Below, piece after piece: positions 8,965 to 17,316 of a DNA stretch of 64,000 bases. The stretch comes from Nocardioides cavernae (lineage in GTDB: Bacteria > Actinomycetota > Actinomycetes > Propionibacteriales > Nocardioidaceae): positions 806,001 to 870,000 of the forward strand of contig NZ_JACCBW010000002.1 in NCBI RefSeq assembly GCF_013410035.1, in the 5' to 3' direction. The translations under genes and the position numbers were made by a program. Within the stretch, counting starts at the first letter, position 1. Every line of letters starts with the position of its first letter. The notes below the pieces were generated by a model, which did not search any database, was not told the origin of the DNA, and saw only the letters and a list, made by a program, of their open reading frames with translations.

Positions 8965-11462
8965 GTCCCCGCAGCGCCACCCGGCGTGACGCCACGCCCT
9001 CCACGACCGGCACCCGCACCCGCGTCCGGCCCCACGCCCTGCTGCCCGACCGGCACTCCTGGATCGACATCGCCTTCACGCTCGCCCTGGTCGGCGTCGC
9101 GCTCACCGCCTTCGGCACGTCCTTCACCGGTGTGGGCTACCTCGTCGTCGGGATGGTCGGTGCCGTCCTCGCGGTCGTCGTCACCCACGCCACCCGGGCC
9201 GCCGGCTGGCCGATCATCTCCGCCGTCGTGATCTGCCTGGTCCTGTTCTTCCTGCTCGGCGGCCCGCTGTGCCTGCGCTCGCTGGGCGACGCGTACGCCC
9301 TCCCCGGCGGGGCCACGCTCGCGAAGGTCGCCGACCAGGCGATCTTCGGGTGGAAGGACCTGCTCACCACGCTGCCCCCGATCGACGGCGACGGACCCCT
9401 GCTCGTGCTGCCGTGGATGGCGGGCATGCTCGGCGGGCTGGTCGGGCTCGGCCTGGCGCACCTGCCGGTGCGTCGCGCGTGGCTGGCTGCGCTGCTGCCG
9501 GTCCTCGGCCTGGCCCTGGTGCTGTCCGGGGCGATCGTGCTCGGTGTCCGGCACCCCCAGTCCCTGCTCCTGCAGGGGTCGGTCTTCGCCGGGCTCGCCC
9601 TCGCGTGGCTCGCGATCCGGGCCCGCCGGGCGAGCGCGACCGTGCAGGGCGGCACCACGTCGTACGTCCGCACCGGCGGCGCGCTGGTCATGCTCGTGCT
9701 GGCCGCCACCCTGGCGTACCCGCTGAGCGCGCCGTTCACCCGCGACACCGAGCGCGCCGTGGCGCGCAACTGGGTCGAGCCGCCCTTCGACATCGGGCAG
9801 TACCCCTCGCCGCTGGCCGGGTTCCGCAAGTACATCGACCTGGGCGGCAAGAAGAACGACCAGAACGTCTACGACAAGACGTTGCTCGAGATCCGGGGCG
9901 TGCCCGCCGAGACCCGGGTCCGCTTCGCCACGATGGACCGCTACGACGGGATGGTGTGGGGCGCGACCGACGACGCGCTGCCCGGACCGGCCGACGACGC
10001 CTTCCAGCGGGTGTCCTCCACGATCGACAACCCGGTGGACGGCGACGAGGTCGACGTGACCATCACCCTCGGTGAGGGGTGGACGGGCGTGTGGCTGCCC
10101 ACCGTCGGCGCGCTGCAGTCGCTCGCCTTCGACAGCGGTGACGCCCGCGCCAAGGCCGAGCTCTTCCGCTACAACCTCGCCACCTCGACCGGGGTCGTGC
10201 CGACCGGCATGCAGCCCGGCGACACCTACCACTTTACCGCGATCGAGCCCGACGACGAGCTGACCGACGAGACCGTCGGCTCCTCCGAGCTCTCGCCGCT
10301 GCCGACCGGCGCGGCCTTCATCCAGGGGCCGACCGAGAAGTGGACCGAGGGTGCCGGGCCCGACCCGATGGACCGGGTCATGGCGGCCGCCGAGCACCTG
10401 CGCACCGAGGGCAAGTACTCCGACGGCATCGGCCGCACCGAGCGCATCTACGTCGCCGGGCACAGCGTGTGGCGACTGTCGGACGAGTTCGTCAACGCCC
10501 CGCAGATCGTCGGCAACGACGAGCAGTACGCCGCGACCATGGCGCTGATCGCCAACGAGATCGGCGTGCCGGCACGCGTCGTGCTCGGCGCGGTGGTCCC
10601 GGAGGGCGGGCGCGTGACCGGCGCGGACGTCTCGGCGTGGGTCGAGCTCCGCGCGGCCGACGGCTCGTGGAAGACGCTCCCGACCGAGGAGTTCATGTCG
10701 AGGACCCCGCCGGCCGACCAGGTGCCCGAGACCAACACGCCGATGTCCGGCACGGTCATCCCGCCGCCGAACCCGATCCCGCCGCCGTCCGACGCGGGCG
10801 AGCAGAGCGACGCCGACCTCAAGGAGCGCAAGGCCACCCGCAAGGACGCGGAGGAGGACGAGGGCCTGATCCCCGGCCTCCCCGGTTGGATCGCGGTGGT
10901 GGTCACCTACGTCGGTGGCCCGATCCTCCTCGTCGCGCTCCTGCTCGGGGCCATCGTGGCGCTGAAGGCCTGGCGCCGGCACCGGCGTCGCAGCGCCGAC
11001 TCGCCGTCGGCGCGGTTCGTCGGCGCCTGGCGCGAGCTCGTGGACCACGCCCGCGACCTCGGCCAGGTCGTCCCGCTCGGCCCGACGGTCACCCGGCGCG
11101 AGCAGTCCGTCGGGATCGTGTCCGGCCAGGCCGGCGTCCTCGCCCGACGCGCCGACAGCTTCGTCTTCGGCCCCACCGCGCCCGAGCCGGGCGCCGCGAC
11201 GACCTACTGGGAGTCGATCGACGCCGAGCGTCGGGCGATGTCGCAGGAGGTCGGCCGGTGGCAGCGCGTGCGGGCGGCGATCAGCCTGCGGTCGCTGCGG
11301 CGTACGCCCGCGCGGACCGCCTCCGCGGGCGGTGCCGGGGAAGGCGTCGACCCAGCGGTCGCCGCGGGGGAGGGCTCCACCCCCGCGACCGGGCGTGTCG
11401 CGCGTCTCGGCGCGCGGGTGCGCACGCTCGCTGATTGGCGTTCTCGCAGGACGCCTGACTAA
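8961..11462 (+). CDS. Membrane protein with transglutaminase-like fold, probably catalytically dead
   Basis: An 833-residue protein starting at the ATG that overlaps the DUF58 stop. Several membrane helices occupy about residues 34-260, followed by an extracytoplasmic domain, a further helix near 640-665 and a cytoplasmic tail of about 165 residues. The transglutaminase core is recognisable near 515-570, where GNDEQYAATMALIANEIGV aligns with the family's G-x-C-E-Q-F-A. The nucleophile Cys is Asp520, the usual His of HAWVE is Ser558 (DVSAWVEL), and the Asp of the D-P-T motif is absent (KTLPTEEF). The TgpA-like architecture is kept but the catalytic triad is not, suggesting a structural or binding role in the MoxR/DUF58 complex. 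Confidence 0.88.
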   Translation: MSPRSATRRDATPSTTGTRTRVRPHALLPDRHSWIDIAFTLALVGVALTAFGTSFTGVGYLVVGMVGAVLAVVVTHATRAAGWPIISAVVICLVLFFLLGGPLCLRSLGDAYALPGGATLAKVADQAIFGWKDLLTTLPPIDGDGPLLVLPWMAGMLGGLVGLGLAHLPVRRAWLAALLPVLGLALVLSGAIVLGVRHPQSLLLQGSVFAGLALAWLAIRARRASATVQGGTTSYVRTGGALVMLVLAATLAYPLSAPFTRDTERAVARNWVEPPFDIGQYPSPLAGFRKYIDLGGKKNDQNVYDKTLLEIRGVPAETRVRFATMDRYDGMVWGATDDALPGPADDAFQRVSSTIDNPVDGDEVDVTITLGEGWTGVWLPTVGALQSLAFDSGDARAKAELFRYNLATSTGVVPTGMQPGDTYHFTAIEPDDELTDETVGSSELSPLPTGAAFIQGPTEKWTEGAGPDPMDRVMAAAEHLRTEGKYSDGIGRTERIYVAGHSVWRLSDEFVNAPQIVGNDEQYAATMALIANEIGVPARVVLGAVVPEGGRVTGADVSAWVELRAADGSWKTLPTEEFMSRTPPADQVPETNTPMSGTVIPPPNPIPPPSDAGEQSDADLKERKATRKDAEEDEGLIPGLPGWIAVVVTYVGGPILLVALLLGAIVALKAWRRHRRRSADSPSARFVGAWRELVDHARDLGQVVPLGPTVTRREQSVGIVSGQAGVLARRADSFVFGPTAPEPGAATTYWESIDAERRAMSQEVGRWQRVRAAISLRSLRRTPARTASAGGAGEGVDPAVAAGEGSTPATGRVARLGARVRTLADWRSRRTPD

Positions 11463-11465
11463 ACT
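11435..11465 (+). promoter_or_regulatory. Probable promoter of infA and the ribosomal operon
   Basis: TTGGCG at 11435-11440 and TAAACT at 11460-11465 are separated by 19 bases, and the -10 is preceded by TGAC. The -10 overlaps the stop codon of the upstream gene. Transcription from here would leave an infA leader of about 190 bases, which begins with a small GCCCA-ACG-TGGGC hairpin at 11475-11487. The long spacer lowers confidence. Confidence 0.5.
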
Positions 11466-11664
11466 GGTGCGTCGGCCCAACGTGGGCTGTGTTCTGTGGT
11501 GCCTCGCGGCTGCCCGGATCTCGTGTGATCGTCCCCGACGGCTGCACGCGTGCCCGGGGATGAGGTGCCCCGGACCGCCTCACGAGGTCCACCGGCCACC
11601 TGCGAGCAGGGGCCGGGCGGTTCCCGGGCCACGGTAGACACCTGACGAGAAGATTGTGGAGGAC

Positions 11665-11886
11665 ATGCCGAAGAAAGAAGGCGTGATCGAGATCGAGGGC
11701 ACCGTCGTGGAGGCCCTTCCCAACGCCATGTTCCGTGTGGAGCTGGCCAACGGGCACAAGGTGCTCGCGCACATCAGCGGCAAGATGCGACAGCACTACA
11801 TCCGGATCCTCCCCGAGGACCGGGTCGTGGTGGAGCTCTCGCCGTACGACCTCACCCGGGGTCGCATCGTCTACCGCTACAAGTAA
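11665..11886 (+). CDS. infA: Translation initiation factor IF-1
   Basis: A 73-residue OB-fold protein, exactly the usual IF-1 length. It begins [14 protein letters not shown] and ends [13 protein letters not shown], both highly conserved. The ATG at 11665 is chosen because GTGGAGGAC just upstream is its ribosome site; the in-frame GTG at 11656 lies inside that site. IF-1 binds the 30S A site with IF-2 and IF-3 during initiation. It heads the ribosomal/rpoA cluster, followed by rpmJ after 30 bases. Confidence 0.98.
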   Translation: MPKKEGVIEIEGTVVEALPNAMFRVELANGHKVLAHISGKMRQHYIRILPEDRVVVELSPYDLTRGRIVYRYK

Positions 11887-11916
11887 CCAGCCAGCCGAGT
11901 AGCAAGGATCGTTGAC

Positions 11917-12030
11917 ATGAAGGTCAACCCCAGCGTCAAGCCCATCTGTGACAAGTGCAAGGTCATCCGCCGTCACGGCCGGGTCATGGTCATCTGCGAG
12001 AACCCCCGCCACAAGCAGCGGCAGGGCTGA
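11917..12030 (+). CDS. rpmJ: 50S ribosomal protein L36
   Basis: A 37-residue protein that reads [20 protein letters not shown] at its N-terminus and ends in NPRHKQRQG. Its zinc-ribbon ligands are Cys11, Cys14, Cys27 and a C-terminal His (the C+ form of L36). The length and position between infA and rpsM are standard. An AAGGATCG ribosome site precedes the ATG. The C+ form suggests this copy is the ordinary zinc-bound L36. Confidence 0.98.
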   Translation: MKVNPSVKPICDKCKVIRRHGRVMVICENPRHKQRQG

Positions 12031-12034
12031 GTGA

Positions 12035-12060
12035 TGCTCGTCAGGCTTGCCTGACGAGCA
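12035..12060. repeat. Perfect 12-bp inverted repeat after rpmJ
   Basis: The arms TGCTCGTCAGGC and GCCTGACGAGCA are perfect complements separated only by TT, starting five bases after the L36 stop codon. No U-run follows, so it is not a textbook intrinsic terminator. It may be an mRNA 3'-end stabiliser or an attenuator before rpsM. Confidence 0.75.
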
Positions 12061-12075
12061 GCGCGAGCCGCGCAG

Positions 12076-12092
12076 CCGCTTGCGGCAAGCGG
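12076..12092. repeat. Second hairpin in the rpmJ-rpsM gap
   Basis: CCGCTTG and CAAGCGG form a perfect 7-bp stem around CGG, 15 bases after the first hairpin. The remaining part of the 230-bp gap (12093-12260) holds no recognisable gene. It includes a leftward hydrophobic reading frame that is too short and unsupported to call. Confidence 0.6.
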
Positions 12093-12260
12093 GTGTGAAC
12101 CCCAGCAGGACCAGCAACACCGCACCACCACACAACGTGATCGCTAGGCCAGGCACCGCCTGAGTCGAAGCCACCTCCGGAGCACCGGCCGGAGCCCACC
12201 CGAGGCGGGATGGGATGCGACACGACCGAAACCGATGCGAGAACAGACAGGAATCGCCAC

Positions 12261-12635
12261 ATGGCACGCCTCGTTGGTGTGGACCTCCCGCGCGACAAGC
12301 GCATCGAGATCGCACTCACCTACATCTACGGCATCGGCCGTACCCGCGCCCAGCAGCTGCTCGCTGCCACCGGCGTCGACCCGAACGCCCGGGTCCACAC
12401 GCTCGGTGACGAGGAGCTGGTCAAGCTTCGCGACGAGATCGAAGCCAACTTCAAGATCGAGGGTGACCTCCGGCGCGAGGTCCAGGCGGACATCCGCCGC
12501 AAGATCGAGATCGGCAGCTACCAGGGTCGCCGCCACCGCATGGGCCTCCCGGTCCGCGGTCAGCGCACCAAGACCAACGCGCGCACCCGCAAGGGTCCCA
12601 AGCGCACCGTCGCCGGCAAGAAGAAGGCGAAGTGA
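12261..12635 (+). CDS. rpsM: 30S ribosomal protein S13
   Basis: A 124-residue protein beginning [20 protein letters not shown] and ending in a Lys/Arg-rich tail ([15 protein letters not shown]), as usual for S13. The helix-hairpin-helix stretch [15 protein letters not shown] is visible. The ATG at 12261 is preceded by ACAGGAA. S13 lies in the 30S head and contacts the P-site tRNA and bridge B1. The 230-bp gap upstream, with two hairpins, separates it from rpmJ, so it may have its own promoter or regulation. Confidence 0.98.
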   Translation: MARLVGVDLPRDKRIEIALTYIYGIGRTRAQQLLAATGVDPNARVHTLGDEELVKLRDEIEANFKIEGDLRREVQADIRRKIEIGSYQGRRHRMGLPVRGQRTKTNARTRKGPKRTVAGKKKAK

Positions 12636-12717
12636 TCTGCGCCCCTCACCGGGTGCAGCGCTGATCACTTCAGTCCCTACGCAAGCTTCCAGACCAGAAC
12701 CTCACAGGAGTTACTGA

Positions 12718-13113
12718 ATGCCTCCCAAGAGCCGCGCGACCAAGGTCCGCCGCAAGGAGAAGAAGAACGTCGCCCAGGGCGAAGCCCACATCAAGAGCAC
12801 GTTCAACAACACCATCGTCACCATCACCGACCCGACCGGCGCGGTGATCTCGTGGGCCTCTGCCGGCACCGTCGGCTTCAAGGGCTCGCGCAAGTCCACC
12901 CCGTTCGCCGCCCAGATGGCTGCCGAGGCCGCCGGTCGTCGCGCCATGGACCACGGCATGAAGAAGATCGACGTCTTCGTCAAGGGTCCGGGCTCCGGTC
13001 GTGAGACGGCCATCCGGTCGCTGGGTGCCATCGGCCTCGAGGTCGGCACCATCCAGGACGTCACGCCCACCCCGCACAACGGATGCCGGCCGCCCAAGCG
13101 CCGCCGCGTCTGA
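12718..13113 (+). CDS. rpsK: 30S ribosomal protein S11
   Basis: A 131-residue protein with the conserved S11 core ([19 protein letters not shown] and the C-terminal [17 protein letters not shown]). CAGGAG precedes the ATG at 12718. S11 sits on the platform of the 30S subunit near the E site. It follows rpsM by 82 bases and precedes rpsD by 28, the normal alpha-operon order. Confidence 0.98.
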   Translation: MPPKSRATKVRRKEKKNVAQGEAHIKSTFNNTIVTITDPTGAVISWASAGTVGFKGSRKSTPFAAQMAAEAAGRRAMDHGMKKIDVFVKGPGSGRETAIRSLGAIGLEVGTIQDVTPTPHNGCRPPKRRRV

Positions 13114-13141
13114 CCCGAGACTGAGAAAGAGAGACTGACAC

Positions 13142-13750
13142 ATGGCCCGCTACACCGGTCCCATGACCCGCAAGTCGCGCCGTCTCGGTGTCGACCTCGT
13201 CGGCGGCGACGCCGCCTTCGAGAAGCGTCCCTACGCCCCCGGCCAGCACGGCCGCGGTCGCATCAAGGAGTCCGAGTACCTCCTGCAGCTGCGTGAGAAG
13301 CAGAAGGCGCGCTTCACCTACGGCGTGATGGAGAAGCAGTTCGTCCGCTACTACAAGGAGGCCAGCCGTCGTCAGGGCAAGACCGGCGACAACCTCCTGC
13401 AGCTCCTCGAGTGCCGCCTCGACAACGTGGTCTACCGCGCCGGCTTCGCCCGTACGCGCCGCCAGGCCCGCCAGCTCGTCACGCACGGCCACTTCCTGGT
13501 CAACGGCAAGAAGGTCGACATCCCGTCCTTCCAGGTCACCGACCACGACATCATCGACGTGCGCGAGAAGTCGCTCGAGCTCACCCCGCTCATCGTGGCC
13601 CGTGAGACCCACGGCGAGCGCGTCACCCCTGCGTGGATGGAGGTCATCCCGTCGCGGATGCGCATCCTGATCCACCAGGTCCCGGTCCGGGCGCAGATCG
13701 ACGTCCCGGTCCAGGAGCAGCTCATCGTCGAGTACTACTCCAAGAAGTGA
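13142..13750 (+). CDS. rpsD: 30S ribosomal protein S4
   Basis: A 202-residue protein with the N-terminal region MARYTGPMTRKSRRLGVDLV and a central S4 RNA-binding domain (LECRLDNVVYRAGFARTRRQ and its continuation). The zinc-finger Cys motif found near the N-terminus of some S4 proteins is absent, so this is the C-minus type. S4 is a primary 16S rRNA binder that nucleates 30S assembly. A strong hairpin follows immediately, before rpoA. Confidence 0.98.
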   Translation: MARYTGPMTRKSRRLGVDLVGGDAAFEKRPYAPGQHGRGRIKESEYLLQLREKQKARFTYGVMEKQFVRYYKEASRRQGKTGDNLLQLLECRLDNVVYRAGFARTRRQARQLVTHGHFLVNGKKVDIPSFQVTDHDIIDVREKSLELTPLIVARETHGERVTPAWMEVIPSRMRILIHQVPVRAQIDVPVQEQLIVEYYSKK

Positions 13751-13755
13751 CTCCC

Positions 13756-13794
13756 CGTCGGTGGCCGCCCGCTCGTCCCGGGCGGCCACCGACG
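13756..13794 (+). terminator. Strong stem-loop between rpsD and rpoA
   Basis: CGTCGGTGGCCGCCC pairs perfectly over 15 bp with GGGCGGCCACCGACG around a 9-base loop, starting 6 bases after the S4 stop. It lacks a U-tract. It could terminate, attenuate or protect the upstream message, and implies that rpoA expression can be uncoupled from rpsD. Confidence 0.65.
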
Positions 13795-13835
13795 CCGCTG
13801 TTCCCGCTCCACCTCCTGCCACTCCTCACCAGGTT

Positions 13836-13863
13836 CGGATCCGTCAAATAGTGGGTGGATCCG
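13836..13863 (+). promoter_or_regulatory. Leader hairpin directly before the rpoA ribosome site
   Basis: CGGATCC (13836-13842) can pair with GGATCCG (13857-13863) around a 14-base A/T-richer loop containing CAAATAG. The AAAGGAAG ribosome site begins right after the 3' arm. It might influence rpoA translation, or the loop may instead hold a promoter -10. Neither can be settled from sequence. Confidence 0.4.
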
Positions 13864-13878
13864 GAAAGGAAGAACTCC

Positions 13879-14895
13879 GTGCTTATCGCTCAGCGCCCGA
13901 CCCTCACGGAAGAGACCGTCGACGAGTTCCGTTCGCGGTTCGTCATCGAGCCCCTCGAGCCCGGCTTCGGCTACACGCTCGGCAACTCGCTCCGTCGTAC
14001 GCTCCTCAGCTCGATCCCGGGTGCCTCGGTCACCAGCATCAAGGTCGACTCCGTCCTCCACGAGTTCTCGACCATCGAGGGCGTCACCGAGGACATGACC
14101 GAGATCATCCTCAACCTCAAGGGCATCGTGGTGTCCTCCGAGCACGACGAGCCGGTCGTGATGTACCTGCGCAAGTCCGGTGCCGGTGACGTCACCGCCG
14201 CCGACATCACCCCGCCCGCGGGCGTCGAGGTGCACAACCCCGACCTCAAGATCGCCACGCTGTCCGACAAGGGCAAGCTGGAGATGGAGCTCGTCGTCGA
14301 GCGTGGCCGCGGCTACGTCTCCTCCGTGCAGAACAAGGGCGCCGACAACGAGATCGGCCGCATGCCGGTCGACTCGATCTACAGCCCCGTGCTGAAGGTG
14401 ACCTACAAGGTCGAGGCCACCCGTGTCGAGCAGCGCACCGACTTCGACAAGCTCGTCATCGACGTCGAGACCAAGCCGTCGATCCGTCCCCGCGACGCGA
14501 TCGCCTCGGCCGGCAAGACGCTCGTCGAGCTCTTCGGCCTGGCCCGTGAGCTCAACGTCGAGGCCGAGGGCATCGACATCGGCCCGTCGCCCGTCGACGA
14601 GCAGCTCGCCGCCGACCTGGCCCTGCCGGTCGAGGACCTGCAGCTCACGGTCCGCAGCTACAACTGCCTCAAGCGCGAGGGCATCCACACCGTGGGTGAG
14701 CTCATCAGCCGCTCCGAGCAGGACCTGCTCGACATCCGCAACTTCGGCGCCAAGTCCATCGACGAGGTGAAGGCCAAGCTCGTCGAGATGGGCCTCTCGC
14801 TCAAGGACAGCGCGCCCGGCTTCGACCCGCACGCCGCCCTCGCCGCCTACGGCGACGATGACGACGACGCCTTCATCGAGGACGAGCAGCTCTGA
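13879..14895 (+). CDS. rpoA: DNA-directed RNA polymerase subunit alpha
   Basis: A 338-residue protein. The N-terminal assembly domain ([20 protein letters not shown]) and the C-terminal helix-hairpin-helix domain ([27 protein letters not shown]) are both complete. The GTG at 13879 is chosen because actinobacterial alpha begins MLI-QRPTL and AAAGGAAG sits just upstream; an in-frame GTG at 13855 lacks that support. The C-terminus ends in an acidic tail. The dimer scaffolds core RNA polymerase and its C-terminal domain contacts UP elements and activators. It is followed after 166 bases by rplQ. Confidence 0.98.
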   Translation: MLIAQRPTLTEETVDEFRSRFVIEPLEPGFGYTLGNSLRRTLLSSIPGASVTSIKVDSVLHEFSTIEGVTEDMTEIILNLKGIVVSSEHDEPVVMYLRKSGAGDVTAADITPPAGVEVHNPDLKIATLSDKGKLEMELVVERGRGYVSSVQNKGADNEIGRMPVDSIYSPVLKVTYKVEATRVEQRTDFDKLVIDVETKPSIRPRDAIASAGKTLVELFGLARELNVEAEGIDIGPSPVDEQLAADLALPVEDLQLTVRSYNCLKREGIHTVGELISRSEQDLLDIRNFGAKSIDEVKAKLVEMGLSLKDSAPGFDPHAALAAYGDDDDDAFIEDEQL

Positions 14896-15061
14896 TCTGA
14901 ACGACGCTGGCGCGCACCTCGCGGCGTTGTCGTCGGTCGACGTCCAAACCCGGGACGCCTTCCCTCCTCCGCCTTGCGAGGCACGCACCATCGCCGCCCA
15001 GATCCACCACACACCCATCTACTCGAGTACCTGATACGGCTCGGGAGAAACGAGAAGATCA

Positions 15062-15682
15062 ATGCCCAAGCCCAAGAAGGGTCCCCGCCTCGGCGGCAGC
15101 CCGGCCCACCAGCGCCTGATGCTGTCGAACCTGGCGACCGCCCTGTTCGAGCACGGCCGGATCACGACCACCGAGACCCGCGCGCGCCTGCTGCGCCCGG
15201 TCGCGGAGAAGCTGATCACCAAGGCCAAGCGCGGCGACCTGCACAACCGTCGTGAGGTCCTCAAGACCATCCGCGACAAGTCGGTCGTGCACACGCTGTT
15301 CACCGAGATCGCGCCGACCTTCGCCGAGCGTCCGGGTGGCTACACCCGGATCACCAAGATCGGCCCCCGCAAGGGCGACAACGCCCCCATGGCGGTCATC
15401 GAGCTCGTGACCGAGGCCTACAGCCCGAAGGCTCCCTCGACCAAGAAGACCGAGAAGGCCGCTCCGGCTGCCGCCCCGGTCGCCGGGTCGAACGACGCCG
15501 ACGAGCCGGTCGAGGACACCGCCACCACCGACGCCGCTGCCGAGCACGAGGCTGCCGCCGAGGAGCACGAGGCCGCTGCCGAGGAGCACGAGGCCGCCGC
15601 CGAGGAGCACGAGGCTGCCGCCGAGGAGCACGAGGCCGCCGCCGAGGCTGCCGAGTCGTCGGAGGACGAGACCAAGGCCTGA
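15062..15682 (+). CDS. rplQ: 50S ribosomal protein L17 with repetitive acidic C-terminal extension
   Basis: Residues 1 to about 120 form a normal L17 ([19 protein letters not shown], a conserved [15 protein letters not shown] and the closing PMAVIELV). About 85 extra residues follow: an Ala/Pro/Lys linker, then an acidic region containing five seven-residue repeats of the type E-E-H-E-A-A-A at 160-194. Actinobacterial L17 often has Ala/Glu-rich tails, but regular heptads are unusual. L17 lies near the peptide exit tunnel, so the tail may project from the ribosome. It is the last gene of the alpha operon and is followed by a strong terminator. Confidence 0.97.
   Translation: MPKPKKGPRLGGSPAHQRLMLSNLATALFEHGRITTTETRARLLRPVAEKLITKAKRGDLHNRREVLKTIRDKSVVHTLFTEIAPTFAERPGGYTRITKIGPRKGDNAPMAVIELVTEAYSPKAPSTKKTEKAAPAAAPVAGSNDADEPVEDTATTDAAAEHEAAAEEHEAAAEEHEAAAEEHEAAAEEHEAAAEAAESSEDETKA
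15539..15643 (+). repeat. Five tandem 21-bp repeats in rplQ
   Basis: Five in-frame 21-bp units of the type GAGGAGCACGAGGCYGCYGCC encode the A/E-E-H-E-A-A-A heptads. Units differ only at synonymous third positions (GCC/GCT) and at the first codon of unit 1, so recent slippage or unequal recombination is likely. Confidence 0.9.
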
Positions 15683-15702
15683 TCGGCCTGCTGTCCCACC
15701 AC

Positions 15703-15737
15703 GAGGCCCGCCACCCCGCACCGGGGTGGCGGGCCTT
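15703..15737. terminator. Bidirectional terminator between rplQ and the leftward reductase gene
   Basis: AGGCCCGCCACCCCG and CGGGGTGGCGGGCCT form a 15-bp stem around CAC, followed by TTCGT. It lies between two convergent gene ends (15682 and 15744) and can serve both strands. Confidence 0.85.
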
Positions 15738-15743
15738 CGTGCG

Positions 15744-16718
15744 TCACTCGCCGGTCGGCGGACCGAGGGCCGCGAGGACCTTGCCCGCGTCGAGGCTGCG
15801 CGGCGCGCCACCGGCGTACGCCAGCGCGCGGGTGGCCGCGACGACGGCCTCGTTGACGGGCGTGGGGATGCCGAGCAACCGGCCCTGGAGCACGACCTCT
15901 CCGGCGAGGTAGTCGATCTCCGAGTCACCGGTGCCACGGCTGAGGCTCTGCCAGGTGGACCCGCCGCGACGCTCGAGGTCGGGACGACGCTGGAGGATCG
16001 AGCCGCGGCGGGCGCGGTCCTCCTCGGCCGTGACCACGCTGACGCCGGCGGCGGCCAGCACCTGCTCGCCCTCGGCCTGGGCGCGGGCGGCGAGCTCGTC
16101 GGCCGCCTCGCCCTCGGCGAACGACGCGTCCACGCCGTTGCCGAGGTTGAGCACCAGCTTGCGGCGCTTCATCGCCATGATGTCGTCGCGCTCGACCGAG
16201 TCGATGCCTGCCGCGCGCAGGTCGGCGGACACCGCGGCGGTGACTGCGTCGGTGCCGCCCGGGATGCGGCCGACGTCGAGGATCGCGGGCGTGGGGTGGC
16301 AGGAGGCGACCACCACGCCGGGCTCGAGGTGGGAGGCGGGCAGCATCACGCAGAGGGCGTACGTCCGCGCGAACGACCGCAGCGTGGCCGTCTCCGTCGC
16401 GATCCCGTTGGTGGCGCACACGACCGGGGTGTCCGCGGGCGCGTGGGCGCGCAGGTCGGCCAGGGCGGCGGCGGCCTGGTGGGACTTCACCGCGAGGAGC
16501 ACGACGGTGTCGTCGGTCCACGCGACGTCGGCGGCGGTGTCGGTCGCCGGCGCGTCGATCCGGTGCCGCCCGTCGCCGGTATCGAGGACGAGACCCCCGG
16601 AGCGGATGGCGGCCAGGTGCTCCCCGCGGGCCACGAGGGTGACGGGAGACCCGGCGAGGTGCAGGTGGCCCCCGATCACACCGCCGACCGCGCCGGCGCC
16701 GTACACGACATGTCGCAC
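15744..16718 (-). CDS. Ketopantoate reductase family NADPH-dependent dehydrogenase (2-dehydropantoate 2-reductase-like)
   Basis: A 324-residue cytoplasmic enzyme. A Rossmann GxGAVGG motif lies at residues 7-13, and the conserved lysine-containing stretch MKRRKLVLNLGNG is near 170, where family members place the catalytic Lys and Asn. The C-terminal helical domain is complete. It reduces a 2-oxo acid with NADPH; ketopantoate is the classical substrate in pantothenate and CoA synthesis. Family members outside pantothenate operons often act on other 2-oxo acids, so panE is not assigned. The GTG at 16718 is very close to GGGAGG, so a slightly different start is possible. Confidence 0.85.
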   Translation of the reverse strand: MRHVVYGAGAVGGVIGGHLHLAGSPVTLVARGEHLAAIRSGGLVLDTGDGRHRIDAPATDTAADVAWTDDTVVLLAVKSHQAAAALADLRAHAPADTPVVCATNGIATETATLRSFARTYALCVMLPASHLEPGVVVASCHPTPAILDVGRIPGGTDAVTAAVSADLRAAGIDSVERDDIMAMKRRKLVLNLGNGVDASFAEGEAADELAARAQAEGEQVLAAAGVSVVTAEEDRARRGSILQRRPDLERRGGSTWQSLSRGTGDSEIDYLAGEVVLQGRLLGIPTPVNEAVVAATRALAYAGGAPRSLDAGKVLAALGPPTGE

Positions 16719-16749
16719 GCCTCCCACCCTACGAAGGCGTGCCGCGCGC

Positions 16750-17316
16750 TCAGGCGGGCGGTCGCCAGGCGGGATCGCGACCGACGAACCCCATGAGCCG
16801 GTCGACGACGGGCGCGTCGAGGGGGACCGGTACGGCGGGGCCGTACTGCCCGGAGTCACGCAGGAGCTGCTCGATGGGCTGCATGCCGGACAGCATGCCG
16901 GCGGCCTCGTCCTCGTCGAGGCGCGCCTCCTGGCCGGTCGCCCGGGCGAGGTCCCACGAGTGCATGAACACGTCGGCGGTGTAGAACCGGTCGATCGTCG
17001 TGTCGAGCCGGCCGGGTCCGACGTGTGGGTGGGTGAAGTCCTCGGCGCCGCGCCCGTCGAGGAGCGTCTGCACCGCGTCGGCGTGGTGCTGCCAGGCGGC
17101 GACGGGGTCGTCGTCGGCGGACGGCCCGGCAGCCAGGTCGACACCCCCCGCGGCCAGGAAGCCGGGGAGCCAGGTGACGAGGTGGTCGACCACGTCGCGA
17201 GCGGTCCAGCCGGTCACCGGTGCCGGAGCGTCCCAGTCGGGGGTGCCGGCCACGAGCCGGGAGAGCTCTCCGGCCACCACGCCGTGGCGGGCGGCCGGGG
17301 ACGAGGGGAGGGCCAT
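16750..17316 (-). CDS. DinB-like/mycothiol-dependent maleylpyruvate isomerase-type protein (TIGR03086-like)
   Basis: A 188-residue helical protein of the DinB/MDMPI superfamily. It has a conserved N-terminal W-T-A-R-D-V-V-D-H-L-V helix near residues 38-48 and a second histidine motif (ADVFMHSWDLARATG) near 120-134. These are typical metal-binding histidine positions. Actinobacterial members use or are predicted to use mycothiol. The ATG overlaps the stop of the SRPBCC gene (ATGA), so it is the third gene of the arsR operon and is translationally coupled. Its substrate is unknown. Confidence 0.8.
   Translation of the reverse strand: MALPSSPAARHGVVAGELSRLVAGTPDWDAPAPVTGWTARDVVDHLVTWLPGFLAAGGVDLAAGPSADDDPVAAWQHHADAVQTLLDGRGAEDFTHPHVGPGRLDTTIDRFYTADVFMHSWDLARATGQEARLDEDEAAGMLSGMQPIEQLLRDSGQYGPAVPVPLDAPVVDRLMGFVGRDPAWRPPA

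Noticed and set aside
8844..11480. An 878-codon leftward open frame opposite the transglutaminase-like gene
   Set aside because: Same high-GC antisense effect; composition biased and no recognisable motif.
12041..12319. Short leftward frame with a hydrophobic run in the rpmJ-rpsM gap
   Set aside because: It overlaps the rpsM start, has no ribosome site or domain, and could arise by chance. Kept only as part of a finding about the gap.
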